DNA of 64,000 nucleotides, from contig NC_081852.1 in assembly GCF_963259705.1 (NCBI RefSeq), positions 63,244,859-63,308,858 on the forward strand. The letters run 5' to 3'. The position numbers and the translations under genes are program-made. Shown here in pieces: positions 32,711 through 44,590 of the stretch. Position 1 is the stretch's first letter; each line of letters begins with the position of its first letter. The notes below the pieces were generated by a model that made no database searches, was not told where the DNA came from, and worked only from the letters and a program-made list of their open reading frames with translations. This DNA is from Myotis daubentonii. Its lineage: Eukaryota > Chordata > Mammalia > Chiroptera > Vespertilionidae.

Positions 32711-33004
32711 TCGCCTGCCTTTGCGGTTTGCAGGCCAGGACCCTCTGCACGGCGGCGGCGGCGGCAGCGGCTGCCCGGCTCTCACTGCTCTGCCCTGAAC
32801 AGATTGCAAATGCCACTCCGTGGAGAAGAGGAGGCGTTAATGGTATAAAATGTGGCGCTTCCTTAAGAACGTGGGGTTTTCTTTCTTAGAGTCGATCACG
32901 GTGCTAAGCATTTAGGAAGCAAATGGAAGGCATCGTTTTTTAAATCATGTCCTAGTCGGTCCCCCTCCAGGTGGGAAACTTCTAGGTTTTTAAATTCGGG
33001 CCGT
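32711..33004. other. Single-copy sequence
   Basis: Short cggcggcggcggcagcgg repeat at 32751-32769; no gene recognised. Confidence 0.5.
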
Positions 33005-33180
33005 CATTCCCGCCTACTTCTCACAGCCATGCTGGGTTTTCGATGGGGAGCACCTCACCTCATGCCTTGACTCCCAGGTCCAAGAACCAGGGCCCAGAGG
33101 GGCCAAATGACCTCTCCAAGGTCACCCGGCAGCTCAGGGACGAAGCCGAGAGGACCCACGGGCTCCCCACCGCCCATCAC
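33005..33180 (+). mobile_element. MIR/L2-like ancient repeat fragment
   Basis: Words agggcccagaggggccaaat, gacctctccaaggtcaccc and ggcagctcagggacgaagcc follow the MIR order 'gcccagagaggtta-agtgacttgcccaaggtcac-cagc'. Confidence 0.6.
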
Positions 33181-33639
33181 CCAGGCCCCACGACGCTGCC
33201 TGGAGAGGCGCCTGGGGTGAGGCCGGGCTCCAGGGTTGTGCCTCACGTGGGTGCTGTGAGCCCTCCTGCTGTTTAGTCCCGAAGGCTGCGGGCCCATACT
33301 GGGTGGGTGGCTGCCCACCCACGACGTGGAACGCACCCCTGCCGGGCCTGCTGCCCGCCGAGGTCCCCCGTTTGGAACTAATCGGGTCTTGCTCTGATAC
33401 GGTCTGCAGCGCACCACTCAGGGTGCTGGTCCGGGGGTCTCCTGGGAGAGACGCTGCCTGTCGCCAACCCTGGGCTACCTGTTTGTAGCTAGCCTGTGGC
33501 TGCCTCACAGAACCGCCCGCACAGCTCCCCCTCCAGCCTGGACCGCCGGGCGGGCGTGGCTGGGCCCCAGGCCGCCCCCTCCGCTCTCTCTCAGGACAGA
33601 TCTGTGAGGCGGGGCTGAGACAACCCTCCACCTTGTACA
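33181..33639. other. Single-copy sequence
   Basis: No gene or repeat recognised. Confidence 0.5.
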
Positions 33640-34060
33640 GTAATTGTTCCTAAGAGAACGCCACGTTCACCGACGCTGGTTTTGATTGAAATCATCAAGA
33701 TGATTTCCTTCTTCCAAAACACTGACACACGGGCCTTTGTGTCGATGCAGACAGAAAAGTAAGCGCGCCTTGTTTACATCAAGATCATGTACAACACGCG
33801 TCCCAATCGCTACACGATTACGAGCTAAACACTGGATGCTGCCGAACGCGGCTGCTGCTGGCAGCCGAGCCCACACTAATCGCGCTCCGGGCTGATCTGG
33901 GTCGCAGATAACATTACATTCACGTCTCCCCGAGCCGGCGCCATCGATTCGCCAAGCCCAACGACAAATAAAAAAGGAACATTTAAGATGCAAAAATATG
34001 CCTGGGACACAAGCCAAACACGATTTTAATTAAAGAATCAGGGTTCTTTCTCCCCAGCAG
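33640..34060. promoter_or_regulatory. AT-rich island, candidate conserved noncoding element
   Basis: Includes ccttgtttacatcaagatc, acactaatcgcgctcc, gcagataacattacattc, acaaataaaaaaggaac and cgattttaattaaagaatc, between GC-rich flanks. Confidence 0.4.
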
Positions 34061-34620
34061 TTGCTCCTATCGGGTGCTGGCCGTGTGGGGGCAGCCTGGA
34101 AGTAGGTCCGGCACTCGGGGGACAGCTGAAGGTCAGAGCTACGGGACAGATTTTCCTGAAGTTCACCCCCCCCCGCCCCGTGAGTCAGGCCGTCGATCCC
34201 AGCGGCCACCTCGGCTCTGGACGGGCCCGCAGGCTTCCCGGCCCCACAGTCACGTGCCCTCGGGCCCCACGGCCCCTGCCCCCTGGGGGAGGCTCACACA
34301 TTTGTTGAGCCCTCGGGTCCTCGTTCAGAAATGTACGCTGGGAAAGAGTAGACGCGAAACCAGCACAGAGTGGACTAAGGGGGTGGGTGTGGTGGCCTTT
34401 GATTGGGGGCCTTTGCTTGCTCAGCTGGGGGCTCAGTTTGTGTGGTTTCTGCTGTTCATCGTGTCCAGTCCCCTCGGTGGAAGAAGCCTCGCTCTGCCAT
34501 CCGGGGCGGCGTCTACATGTGACGCGGGAGGATGTCGCCGAAATGTAGCTCTCGGAGACCCGAGGGAGTTAGACCCAAACAACAGCCACCCCGTTTCTGA
34601 GTGATCTGTGGGAGCCCAGA
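34061..34620. other. Single-copy sequence
   Basis: No gene or repeat recognised. Confidence 0.5.
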
Positions 34621-34658
34621 CGTGTGTGTGCGTGTGTGCGCGCACACATGTGTGTGTG

Positions 34659-34689
<31 letters not shown>
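34621..34689. repeat. GT microsatellite
   Basis: cgtgtgtgtgcgtgtgtg with a gcgcgcacacatg interruption; abuts a reverse SINE tail. Confidence 0.95.
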
Positions 34690-34920
34690 CAATCCTCCCG
34701 GAGGATATTTTCCCATTGATTTTTAGAGAGAGTGGAAGTGGCGGGGAGAGACAGAGAGAGAAACATCGATGTGAGAGAGACAACCGTTTGGTTGCCTCCT
34801 GCACGTGCCCGGATCAGGGCCGGGGATGGAGCCTGAGGTACATGCCCTTGACCAGAGTCAAACCTGGGACCCTTCAGTCTGAGGGCAGACGCTCTATCCA
34901 CTGAACCACACCGGCCAGGG
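34690..34920 (-). mobile_element. VES SINE, subtype with 3' palindrome
   Basis: Reverse orientation: caatcctcccggaggatatt, then attgatttttagagagagtg, ending aaccacaccggccaggg. Confidence 0.92.
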
Positions 34921-35000
34921 CCAACGAAACTTCTTGGTTGTTTTAGCATTGCTCCCCCCTTTCCCTCTGATTGAGAATCAGAGTCAATATACCCAACCGC
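34921..35000. other. Single-copy sequence
   Basis: Nothing recognised. Confidence 0.4.
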
Positions 35001-35480
35001 CTACAGACCCGGGACAAGGGCTTAGAAATGAGACATTTCCCGGGTCCTCCGCGGCCCTGCCTCGCACAACTGCCATCCGCCAACAACTTTAAGAACAAAC
35101 TTAACTTTCCTAAACAAAAATAATTTCATCATTTTGTGTGGCATTAACACCCGCTGCCTCGATATGTTATCTATATTTTTCTTGTTGACATCCAACCAAT
35201 TCAGAGCTAGAAATCCATCCTCGGTTTTCCTGCGGGTCGTAAATCATAAAAAGGTTATATTTTATGAAAGCCGGAGCCGAGAAGTAAACAGCATATTTAT
35301 ATCCAAAGAGTTTCATCCATTAGGCAGCCGTGACAGGGCCCTGTGGGCGAGAACCTAGTTTTCTTACTTAAAAAGCTTAGTCCTTTTGTAGACTCCTGCA
35401 GGGACCTATAACAGCTGGAATTGGGTTTTTTATGCCTTTGAGGCCTCCGAATGAATGTTACACTTTTCCATTATTTTCTT
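35001..35480. promoter_or_regulatory. AT-rich island, candidate conserved noncoding element
   Basis: Contains aaaataatttcatcattttg, ggcattaacacccgctgcc, catccaaccaattcagagc, cgtaaatcataaaaaggt and catccattaggcagccg. Many stops in all frames. Confidence 0.4.
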
Positions 35481-35870
35481 TTTTCTTTGGAGAAAACTCG
35501 GCTACCTGCTTATTGCCTAAAACCTACACCCCATGATTGGACTGTCATAAAATCTGTCTTCTGCCCTTTCCTCCCACGTCTCGCCAACATCCCCAAACTT
35601 CGTATAGACTCCGTGCCCGGCGAGGCTGCGCTGCGTTTATTGAGGTGGGGGGCGGGGGGCGCCTCCGGAGAGGGGTCGGGCTGATGAATGGCACACCCGG
35701 TCCAAACGTCAGCCCGAGGGACGCCCGGCGGCTTTGACCTCACTAACGTACAAAAAAACAAAAATAAAAAAAGCTCAAATCTAAACACCCCCCTTGTTCT
35801 CGCTTGAGAATGCCTTAACGCCTCCCCACTATTTCGTGCGATGGGAGGTGGCTGGAAAGGCATGAGCCTG
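35481..35870. other. Single-copy sequence
   Basis: A-rich tract at 35750-35772; no gene recognised. Confidence 0.5.
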
Positions 35871-36116
35871 GGCCTGGCCCGTGTGGGAAAGTGGATAGAG
35901 CGTCGGCCTGCAGACCAAAGGATCCCGGGTTCGATTCCGGTCAAGGGCAGGTGCCTTGGTTGCAGGCTCCTCCCCGGCCCCGGGCCCTGGTTGGGGAGCG
36001 TGCAGGAGGCAACCAATCGATGTGTTTCTCTCACGTGGATGTTTCTCTGTCTCTCCCTCTCTCTTCCGCTCTCTCTAAAATCAAGGGGAGAATCCTCCGG
36101 CGAGGATTCACAACAA
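35871..36116 (+). mobile_element. VES SINE, subtype with 3' palindrome
   Basis: Head ggcctggcccgtgtgggaaa, then gatagagcgtcggcctgcag, B-box-like gggttcgattccgg, and near the end aatcctccggcgaggatt, a perfect-arm palindrome. Confidence 0.92.
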
Positions 36117-36289
36117 CACAGGCAGGAGCCTGGACCGTGCCGCCCGCTGTTAGAATGTCCAGGTGCCCGCCCCGTGGGCCGTGAAAGACGGAGCCCTGTC
36201 CCGTCCGCACACGGTGTCACCTGCGGTCACAAATCGAGACAGGGCCCGTGCAGACAGGGACACAGACTCACGCGGACGTCCAGGCCCCG
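36117..36289. other. Single-copy sequence
   Basis: Nothing recognised. Confidence 0.4.
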
Positions 36290-37010
36290 CGTCAGCAAAG
36301 CGGTCGCCCTGAGACGGGCGGAATAATCACCAACAATTAGGAAAATGAAGTACCTGCGCCTCGGCCCCCCGCGCCCACCTCGCTCGGGCCGTATTTGCTC
36401 TTTTGATGTCCTGAGTGAATAGGGCCGCTCTCTGACCGCCGACGGGCGAGACAATGTGTCCGCGTCCTGAGCGAGAACTCAATTTGCAGGACCATCATCC
36501 GCGCAGATGAAAGAGGAAGAGGGGGAAGACATGGTGAAACTGGCCACTTCTAAACTGAGGAAATGGGGCCGGCGGTATTGTCACGCACTTTAATCTTCTT
36601 AATGCAGCAAAATACGGAATGCCAGCAAGTCCCCCTTTGAAACAGAGGCGGCCGCGTGAGCGCCCGAAGCCGGTTAATGAAGCTATTGTGGAGGCGAATA
36701 AACAGGGAGGAAGCGGGAAGGAGTGATCTGCGCGTCCCACGGCTAATTCAGAAGATGAAAGGCAGAGAAATTAAAGTTGAATTCGCCTAAATGCTCGCGC
36801 CCCGCGGGCGGGGTGTGGGGAAGGGGAGCCGCCGCTGCTGCTGCTGGTGCCGCGGCCCAGCGGACGCTCCCCGCCCACCCGAGAGCCACGTGGGGAGATG
36901 AAAGTGCTTCGAGGGGCCCAAATAATTAACATTTTAAAAGGTTTTCCTAATAAAAAATGATCTGACAATAATAACAATTTTAATCACTTTATTGGAGAAG
37001 TTAAATTGAT
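36290..37010. promoter_or_regulatory. AT-rich and mixed block, candidate conserved noncoding element
   Basis: Includes aataatcaccaacaattagg, actttaatcttcttaatgc, ccggttaatgaagctattg, ccaaataattaacattttaa and caataataacaattttaatc, interspersed with CpG-rich words. No transposon insertions over about 720 bp. Confidence 0.42.
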
Positions 37011-37684
37011 TGCGAGCGTTCGTTTGTGCGGAAGCGGCGTTTACCGAGTGGGGGTGACCTTATCCAATCAGAGCTCCCTCCGCTCCAGTCGCCTTACATG
37101 GGGCCGAGGCAACAAGAGCAAGCGGCTGCGGCGGGGTCTGCGGCGGGGTCTGGGGCGGGGTCTGCGGCGGGGTCTGGGGCGGGAACCTGGGGGGCCTAGC
37201 GGCCCCTCACACAGGGCCCCCGGAGAACCTCTTTAACCTGCTGCTTTGTTACACCCTGGGAGCGAGAGTCTGCGGGGACAGGGGCTTTGGGGAGCCCCCC
37301 CCCTTCCCTGTGTCCCCATGACCCAGCCACGTGGAGAGGTGGCGCGTGGGCATCGCGTGTGCTCCAGGAAGTAAGAACGGCTCTCCCGGCTCACGCGGGG
37401 CTCAGGGCTCACCTGCCCTCTGGCAGAGGCGCCGCCTGCCCCGGGCTCCCGGCCTCACGCCCGGAACAGGGCGCGGGCACAGAAGGAGGACGGGAAGGAG
37501 GCGCCCTCGCGGGCCAGCGGGGCTTCTCTCCGAGCGGCTGCACGTTGCTGTGTCTGCGCCTCCACAGGGACCTCTCCCCATCGGTGTGGGGCCAATCGGC
37601 CCGACGCATGTTACCAGCTTTTCACTCAGAAAAGAAAATAGAGTTTTATACATTTTTTGTTGTTGTTCTTTCGAAGGAAGAGCA
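37011..37684. other. Single-copy sequence with 12-bp repeat
   Basis: GC-rich; holds the tandem repeat at 37124-37186. No gene recognised. Confidence 0.5.
37124..37186. repeat. 12-bp GC-rich tandem repeat
   Basis: ggggtctgcggc/ggggtctggggc units start at 37133, 37145, 37157 and 37169, the two forms alternating after the first pair; G-quadruplex potential. Confidence 0.92.
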
Positions 37685-37898
37685 GCCCAGCTGGGCGTGG
37701 CTCAATGGTTGAGCCTTGACCTAGGAACCAACAGGTCACTAGTTCGATTCCCCGTCAGGGCACAGGCCCAGGTTGCGGGCTCCATCCCCAGTGTGGGGCG
37801 TGCAGGAGGCAGCGGATCCATGATTCTCTCATCACCGATGTTTCTGTCTCCCTCTCCCTTCCTCTCTGAAATCAATAAGAACATATAAATATAAAAAA
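37685..37898 (+). mobile_element. VES-type SINE
   Basis: From cccagctgggcgtggctcaa to aaatcaataagaacatata. Confidence 0.93.
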
Positions 37899-39716
37899 GG
37901 AAGACCATGGAATAACCATCCGGCTCCCGTCCCCACCAAGCCCTCCCTCTGCAGGTCCCACCCCAAAACGGGAAGCTCAGGCAGCTGGGGACGGTGAGGA
38001 GGCGACTTCCCGCGCCCAGCGCCCAGCGCCCAGCGCACACGCACGCAGCAGACGGGGTGGCGGGGCCGGGGCCTTCCATCTTGTACAGCTCAGTGCGCTC
38101 CCACGGGAGGGAGGAGGGAGGAAGAGTTTCGACATAAAAGGGACGTGGCCAGTCGGCCCACCTGTCGCCGCAGCCCGAGTCCGCCCGAGAGGTGCGTTGC
38201 CACGAACGTGTGTGCTGTGTCAGGCTTTCCTCGCTGGGGGGCGCGGGAGGCGCAGCAAAGGAAAATGCAAGCCACACAGAGAAGCACCCCCAGCTCCTTT
38301 CCCGGGGTAACCACATCCCGCGTAGCAGGTGGGACTTTTTTTTGTATTTTTCAACTATTCTTAGTAATTTTAGTATTGACTGCTTCTCTGAAATTCAAAT
38401 TGAACTGGGCGTTCTATGTTCCATCTGGCAACCCCAACCCCAATCCAAACTGAGCCCCTGTTCGGGGTCCTCGGGGCCCAGGTTGGTTGTGTTTGGTGGC
38501 GAACGCTCTCTGGGGTGTCTGTTGGCTTTTCACGGGCTCCCCTGGGAAATCTCGGGCGCTGCGCAGCCTCTGTCTCCTCCCAGGACGGAGAATCGCCGTC
38601 ACCCTCCCCCACCTTGCACAAGGCCAAGACTTCGCCAAACGACCGACGGCAGAACGGAGGAAGTGGACACTAAGCCGGTGACCCCCCAACCAGGGCACAG
38701 TGGGAAGAGCAGTGGTTTCTTGGGGTGCCTCCTTTCCAGGACACGGGGACATGGCCGTGTTTGAGGGGCTGTGCTGTGTGGACAGGACCATGAAGTACAC
38801 ACTTAAGAGGCAAACAGCTCCTATGACGTGCAAAGGAAGCCGTCAGCACCAGGAGAGCAATGACAGGACATGCGCCCAAAGGTGGCCGCTGCCCCCACCC
38901 CACCCCCCGTGACTCCCCGGTCGCAGGAGGGTCCCCACCCGGCCAGGCCTCGGCCTCCTCGCCACCCGTGGGCCACAGCCAGCATCCACACGTGGGGCCT
39001 GCAGCGTGGACTTGGGCGGGGCCAGAGGTGGGCCAGCCCAGGCCATGCCCCTGCCTTCTCCCAGCATGCTGTGGGCAGGGGGAGGGGAGGGGACTGGCCA
39101 GGGGCTCCCCTCCCTGCCCCCTGAGCTCAGGAAGAACCCACCTCAAGCTCCCGTTGCCAGGACGTCCCTGCAGGGGGTGTCTGGGACCAGCCCCGTGGTC
39201 CCAGGAGATTCCAGGTGGCAGTCCCGCCCCAGCCTTCCTCCCCCAAACACCGGGACTTTCACCTGCTGGTCCAGACCCGCCTGGGCCCCCAGCCTCGGCC
39301 CCAGAGCGCGTGTGTCTGGACAGTGGCTGCAGGTGATGTCCCTCTTCCCGCGGCCGAGCCTGCAGCCCAGGCGCCCGGAGGGCTGGTGGCCGCTCCCGCA
39401 TCCTGACCCGAGGGGGCCACGGAGCCTGCAGAGCCCCTGCCCCCGCCCAGGACGAGCTGCCTCTGGGAGCAACACCAAGCCCCCCCGCAACTTGGCGCCT
39501 GCACCGCCCGCTGTCCCTGCCTCCCCCCCCCCCCCCACCACCATGGCGGCCCACAGCGCCCGGAACAAAGGCCTTCGGGGCGGAGGCGGCGTTGCTGGGA
39601 GCAGAGCTCATTTCAGAAAATCAGCGCGAAGGGGAGACCGGCGACAAGCCAGAGGCACGAGCTCAGGGCGGGCTGTGCGGGTGCACAGGCTGCAGCCCGT
39701 CCGGAGGCCACGGCCT
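37899..39716. other. Mostly GC-rich single-copy sequence
   Basis: About 1.8 kb, no gene recognised. A short gcgcccagcgcccagcgccc repeat is at 38017-38036. Open frames of 313 (38670-39611, minus) and 397 codons (39006-40199, plus) overlap each other and have Pro/Gly/Arg-rich, featureless products. Confidence 0.5.
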
Positions 39717-40122
39717 CGCGCTCCGGGGGCCACCCCCTCTCCCACGCGCTCCGGGGGCCGCCCCCTCTCCCACGCGCTCCGGGGGCCGCCCCCGCTCCCA
39801 CGCGCTCCGGGGGCCGCCCCCTCTCCCACGCGCTCCGGGGGCCACCCCCGCTCCCACGCGCTCCGGGGGCCACCCCCTCTCCCACGCGCTCCGCGGGCCG
39901 CCCCCTCTCCCACGCGCTCCGGGGGCCGCCCCCTCTCCCACGCGCTCCGGGGGCCGCCCCCTCTCCCACGCGCTCCGGGGGCCGCCCCCTCTCCCACGCG
40001 CTCCGGGGGCCGTCCCCTCTCCCACGCGCTCCGGGGGCCGTCCCCTCTCCCACGCGCTCCGGGGGCCGCCCCGTCTCCCACGCGCTCCGGGGGCCATCCC
40101 CGCTCCCACGCGCTCCGCCCCC
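39717..40122. repeat. 28-bp GC-rich minisatellite
   Basis: cgcgctccgggggccgcccc followed by cctctccca. The word cgcgctcc starts at 39717 and recurs every 28 bp for fourteen full units, plus a partial one at 40109. Variation is confined to a few sites (ccg/cca/cgt and ctctcc/cgctcc). Each unit carries several CpGs. Confidence 0.96.
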
Positions 40123-40582
40123 CGTTCGGCGCGGTTGACTCGGCGAGGGTCGCGGGCAGCTGTCTCCTCGCCATTCGTCTCCCCGTGGCTGTTTCATAAA
40201 CATGATGCGCAGTTACGCAGCTGCCTGGCTCACACTGATGGCGACGCAACCCCGCAAAGGAAGGCTCAAAGCAGAGACGAGGCTTCGAGTAATTTCCGTT
40301 TTACAGCCCCGTTTCCCTGCTGTTCATTCACTGCGTGACGGCCGTTAGAATCCAGCACATCTGGAGGTTCTTTGGGGAACATTCAATTTTCTGCGGTTTC
40401 GGTGCTCGCGGATCGGGCACCATCAAGCCCGCAGATGCCTGGAAGCGGGTGCCCGCGCCCGGTTTATGCCGAGACGCTGGCTAAGGGCCCAGGCCGCGTC
40501 CCGGGGCTGGAAGGGAAGAGCCAGGCCCGCCTTTGCACGGCAGAAACCGCCCTCACTCGCCTGCCCATTTGGTCATTTCTTT
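40123..40582. other. Single-copy sequence
   Basis: No gene or repeat recognised. Confidence 0.5.
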
Positions 40583-40803
40583 TCTTTTTCTTTTTAATAT
40601 ATTTTTACTGATTTCAGAGAGGAAGGGAGAGGGAGAGAGATAGACACATCCATGACGAAAGAGAATCACCGATCGGCTGCCTCCTGCACGCCCCACACTG
40701 GGGATCAAGCCCACAATCTGCGCACGTGCCCTGACGGGGACTTGAACCCTGACCTCCTGGTTCATAGGTCAACGCTCAACCCCTGAGCCCCGCCGGCCGG
40801 GCG
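40583..40803 (-). mobile_element. VES-type SINE
   Basis: Reverse orientation from tttttaatatatttttactg to gagccccgccggccgggc. Confidence 0.93.
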
Positions 40804-41460
40804 TGGCCCCATTTCTGGTCCGGAGAGGCCTCCGGGCTGTGAGTTCTCCGCACTGTCTCTTGCTTTTCCCACATAACTTTCTCCTCATCCCCGCCCGGTC
40901 CTCCTGGTGCGGAGGGACCGTCTGCTGAGCTCGGGGAGCTGCGGGGGCAGCCTGGCCTCGCCCTCGCCCACGAGGAGGCACAGAGGCCGCCAGGGTCCCG
41001 CGGCCGCGCCCCCGGAATCATCCGGAGGATTCGAAAGGGACTGGAATGTTCGCTCAGGTCCCCGCAGCAGCACTCGCATCTGAGAAATAACGGGAATCCA
41101 CTGCCATCGATTAGCTAATTTATGTTCTACAACTAATCGAAGCACAAATCTCATTAGCCACAGGCCAGGAAGGCTGCGGGGACGAGACGTGCGGGTAGCC
41201 TCGTGGGCTGGAAAGGCAATTAGAAGCCAGCAGCGTTCCCCGCGGCTCTGCCCGTCCTCCGGGGCCTCCGGCCGCATGAAGGGCAGGAGAGGCAGGTGCC
41301 CCCGCGCCCCCGGCCACCGGAGAGAGGTCTTCATAGCAACGGCCCGGAGGCTTCTTGCAGCCAAGGAGTCACGGCGACTGCTCCCAGGGAGGCAGCGAGC
41401 CCTGAGCTGTGGGAGCCTCCCGCGCGCCAGCCGGGGCACCCTGTCATTGTTGCCTCTCCC
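40804..41460. other. Single-copy sequence with an AT-rich core
   Basis: 41080-41170 (cgattagctaatttatgttc, actaatcgaagc, ctcattagcc) looks like a small conserved noncoding element; the rest is GC-rich. No gene recognised. Confidence 0.4.
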
Positions 41461-41578
41461 ACCTTGTGACCCCAGAAAGTGGACCCCAGGAGGCAAGGGC
41501 TCAGCTTAATTCGTCTTTGTGTCCCCAGCTTGTGGCCAGTGCCTAGCACGCTGCAGGTGTTCGGTTAACATTGCAGAA
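41461..41578 (+). mobile_element. L2-like 3' end fragment
   Basis: gtctttgtgtccccagc, gtggccagtgcctagcacgc and gcaggtgttcggttaac follow the 'cagtgcctggcacatagtaggtgctcaataaa' end of L2/MIR-class elements. Confidence 0.55.
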
Positions 41579-41807
41579 AGGCCCGGCCGGAGCGGCTCAG
41601 GGGCTGAGCAGCAACCTGGGAACCAGGAGGTCACAGCTTCGATTCCCGGTCAGGGCACAGGCCCAGGTTGCAGGCTCAAACCCCAGTGTGGGGCATGCAG
41701 GAGGCAGCCGATCAACGGTTCTCTCTCATCATTGATGTTTCTAGCTCTCCCTCTCCCTTCCTCTCTGAAATCAATTAAAAAATATACTTAAAAATAATAA
41801 TAACAAC
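41579..41807 (+). mobile_element. VES-type SINE
   Basis: From ggcccggccggagcggctca to aaatcaattaaaaaatatac and an A/T-rich tail. Confidence 0.93.
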
Positions 41808-42319
41808 ATGCAAAAGGATGCATGGGCCACTGGGAGAGATGGTGATTGGTAAACAGGCCTGTCACCTACCCGCCGCAAAGGAATCCCCTAGCTGTGCAGT
41901 GAGCCCGCAGGGTCCCACGGAGCACGGTCTGCAGGGACACAGCCCGGGAACCCCGGCCACGACTGAAGGATGAGGGGGGGGCGGGCCTGACAAGCCTTTG
42001 ACCCCAGCTCCTCCCCTCTTGCCACCAGCTCTCAGCGCCATCGGTTGTACAAACCAGGGCCCGCCTTTGAGTACCCCGTGAAGCGTGTTAGCGGAAGGGT
42101 ACCTCGGGGTGTTGGAGGCACGTGCACGCAAATTGCACTGACCCAGATGCTCCGCAGGCCTGCGCGAGCCACGCAGAGCAAAAAGGAGAGGCGCTCCCGC
42201 CCCCGCCTCCCCAGCGCCAGGGCCCTCCCGCCGAAGCCTGCGATGCGCAGAGACGTCGGGCCGTCCGTCTCTCTCCAACTGACAAGGAGCGCCGTCGGCG
42301 GCCGGGAGCTCGGGCCCAC
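41808..42319. other. Single-copy sequence
   Basis: No gene or repeat recognised. Confidence 0.5.
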
Positions 42320-42480
42320 AGAGCGCAATTAGGCCCGTAATGAGCACGGGTTAAGCTCCCACTATTTCTCATTTTCATTGCAGCCCCTGCCACGCGATGG
42401 AGTGGAGATGGATGCCAGGCCATTTCCTGGCCCTTTACACTCCTTGTCATTAGAATAAAACGTCCTGATCTGAGCGTCTC
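42320..42480. promoter_or_regulatory. Small candidate conserved noncoding element
   Basis: gagcgcaattaggcccgtaa, ctatttctcattttcattgc and cttgtcattagaataaaacg. Confidence 0.3.
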
Positions 42481-42611
42481 ATATATCCTGAGAGGGACGG
42501 CGGGCGGGGGGCACCGAGCAGCGTCCACGTCTCGGCCCCGTGGGCGCCGCCAAGGGAACGGGCAACCTGCGCCCGCCCAGAGCACCCGTCCCGGGTCCCC
42601 ATTCCGCAGCC

Positions 42612-42612
<1 letters not shown>

Positions 42613-42663
<51 letters not shown>
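42613..42663. repeat. GA microsatellite
   Basis: About 25 uninterrupted ga units. Confidence 0.98.
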
Positions 42664-42665
<2 letters not shown>

Positions 42666-43866
42666 CAAACACCCCTGTGAAGTATTCTTGCCCCCAAACA
42701 AGCTGACAGAGCCCATCCAGGGGACAGAAAATACGGAGCATCAGGCACGAGAGAGAGGACGCCCCGGGAAGCAGGGGGCCGCGCCCTGGGCAGGACAGCC
42801 TGTGGGCGCCCGGCCGTGTCTCCGACGAGCCCGTGGCTTGGGGGAAGGAGGGCTGTGCCTGGGCCAAACGAGATCAAAGGCGTTCGGGGCTCCGTGGAGG
42901 GTCCAGGATTTGCCTAAAAACGTACACCCGCCCCGGCTGACCCCTCCTCTCAGGCCGGCCCTGAGGGGCAGTGCGCGTCCCAGCCCCCCGAGCCCAGGTC
43001 CTGCCTCTTCCCCCGACGGCCAGGCCCCCAGCCGGGCCCGAGGAAGCCGACCCCTGACGGGACGGACAGACGGAGGGACAGACGTGGAGCCTGCGCCAAG
43101 CAGACGCCCCCGTGGCTGGGAGCCGCTGCGCTTCGGGGCCATTTGTTAGGACGGCATAGCGAGTCCTCGGCGACTCACAGCCCCTCGCAGGCGCCGCGGG
43201 AGGTGTGGTTGTGCCAGAGAGCCCATCGCTCTGGACGCGCGTTAGAGAGCGAGCAACAACACCCACGGAGGCAGGACTCTGCCGGGAGGAGCGGCTGGTG
43301 AGGCCCAGGTCAGGCTGTCCGCCTCCCGATCCGCCCGCGGGCCTCGCCTCGGGCACAGCGTCTGCCGCCCGGTGTCCCCCGGGGCCTACAGGCTGCTGGT
43401 GCGGCCGGAGGATTTACGAAGCCGCCAGCATCCCGTGGAGGCATCCGTTAGGAGCCCCGGGCAGGAAGGTAGATGGTAATCCCCTTCCTGCACCCTCGCC
43501 TCCCCTCCCGCCCTGAGTCACGGTGAGCGAGAGGGTTCGCTCGCCGACATGAAACAAAGCTAACGGGTTACGTGACTGAACTGCGGGGGCTCAGCGGTGC
43601 CGGGGCCCGGGGCCCGCCTGAGCCCGGCCTCCTCCCCTGATGAGCATCACGTGCAAATGAGGTTGGGGTGTGTAAGGGACAGCGCCCCCATCTCATCAGC
43701 GTCTGCGGCTGCATCACCAGGCGGCCTGTCCGGAGGCCGGCGATGCCCCTTCTCAGGCCGCGGGTCAGCTGTGGGCGAAGCCGTCGCTAACAGTGACGTC
43801 GGTCACGTCAGAGCCCACGAGGGCTGGCGAGCCAGAGCCTCCCAGATGTTACGTCACCAGCACAGC
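42664..43866. other. GC-rich single-copy sequence
   Basis: About 1.2 kb, no gene or transposon recognised. Confidence 0.5.
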
Positions 43867-44097
43867 TGGCCCGTGTGGCTCCGCGGGTTGGGCGTCGCCC
43901 CGGCACCTAGAGATCGCCAGTGGGATTCCCCGTCAGGGCACGTGCCCAGGCGGCGGGCTTGATCCCCGGGAGGGGGAGTGCAGGAGGCAACGAATGGATG
44001 TTTTGATCTCACATCCATGTTTCTCTCTCTCTCCTTCTCCCTTCCTCTCTCTCGCAAAATCAATTTAAAAATCTTTAAAATAAATAATAAGTAAATA
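43867..44097 (+). mobile_element. VES SINE with 11-bp target duplication
   Basis: Flanked by accagcacagc at 43856-43866 and again at 44098-44108, which fixes both ends. The head is tggcccgtgtggctccgcgg, and the tail is caatttaaaaatctttaaaa with further A-rich sequence. Confidence 0.96.
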
Positions 44098-44108
44098 ACC
44101 AGCACAGC

Positions 44109-44450
44109 CCACGTATATTTCTTTTCTTGAAAAATGTTGATCAGGGAGTGGGAATGGTAAGCTCCCATGATCCAGGGCCTTTTGGGAGGGACCTCTGGGG
44201 GGGCCTGGGGAGCCCCGTGTCTGAACCCAAGTCCAAGTCCTGCAGACACACGCCGGCTGGTCACTGCTGAGGGACGGCAGCTGTCTGCACGGCGTGTCTT
44301 GAGAAGCCAGTGCGCCCCTGGTGAGGTGGGGGAGGGGCAGGACAAGAGCCCCCGTTTCAGAGCAGGGGCCAGAGACCTGTGGCCTCAGACAGGCCTGCGC
44401 GCTGCCCTTCGCTCGCTCTGCCTCCGGGACCCCTCCAGCCCACCCTAACA
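44109..44450. other. Single-copy sequence
   Basis: No gene or repeat recognised. Confidence 0.5.
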
Positions 44451-44590
44451 CTTAACCTTCTTATTCCTGCAAAATACAGCTGAGCATCATCGTCCCCTTA
44501 AGCCCACATCCCAGATGGGGAAGGTGAGGTTCGCAGCGCAGGCAGTGACAGAGGCAGGCCTGGAGCCCACGGATTTCTCTCCGTGTGACG
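44451..44590 (+). mobile_element. MIR-like fragment
   Basis: catcccagatggggaaggtg, ggttcgcagcgcaggcag and ggcaggcctggagcccacg resemble the 3' half of MIR ('acagatggggaaactgaggc'). Confidence 0.5.

Noticed and set aside
38670..40199. Long frames (313 codons minus, 397 plus) including the 28-bp repeat
   Set aside because: They overlap on opposite strands, are Pro/Gly/Arg-rich and include a 28-bp array that shifts frame every unit.
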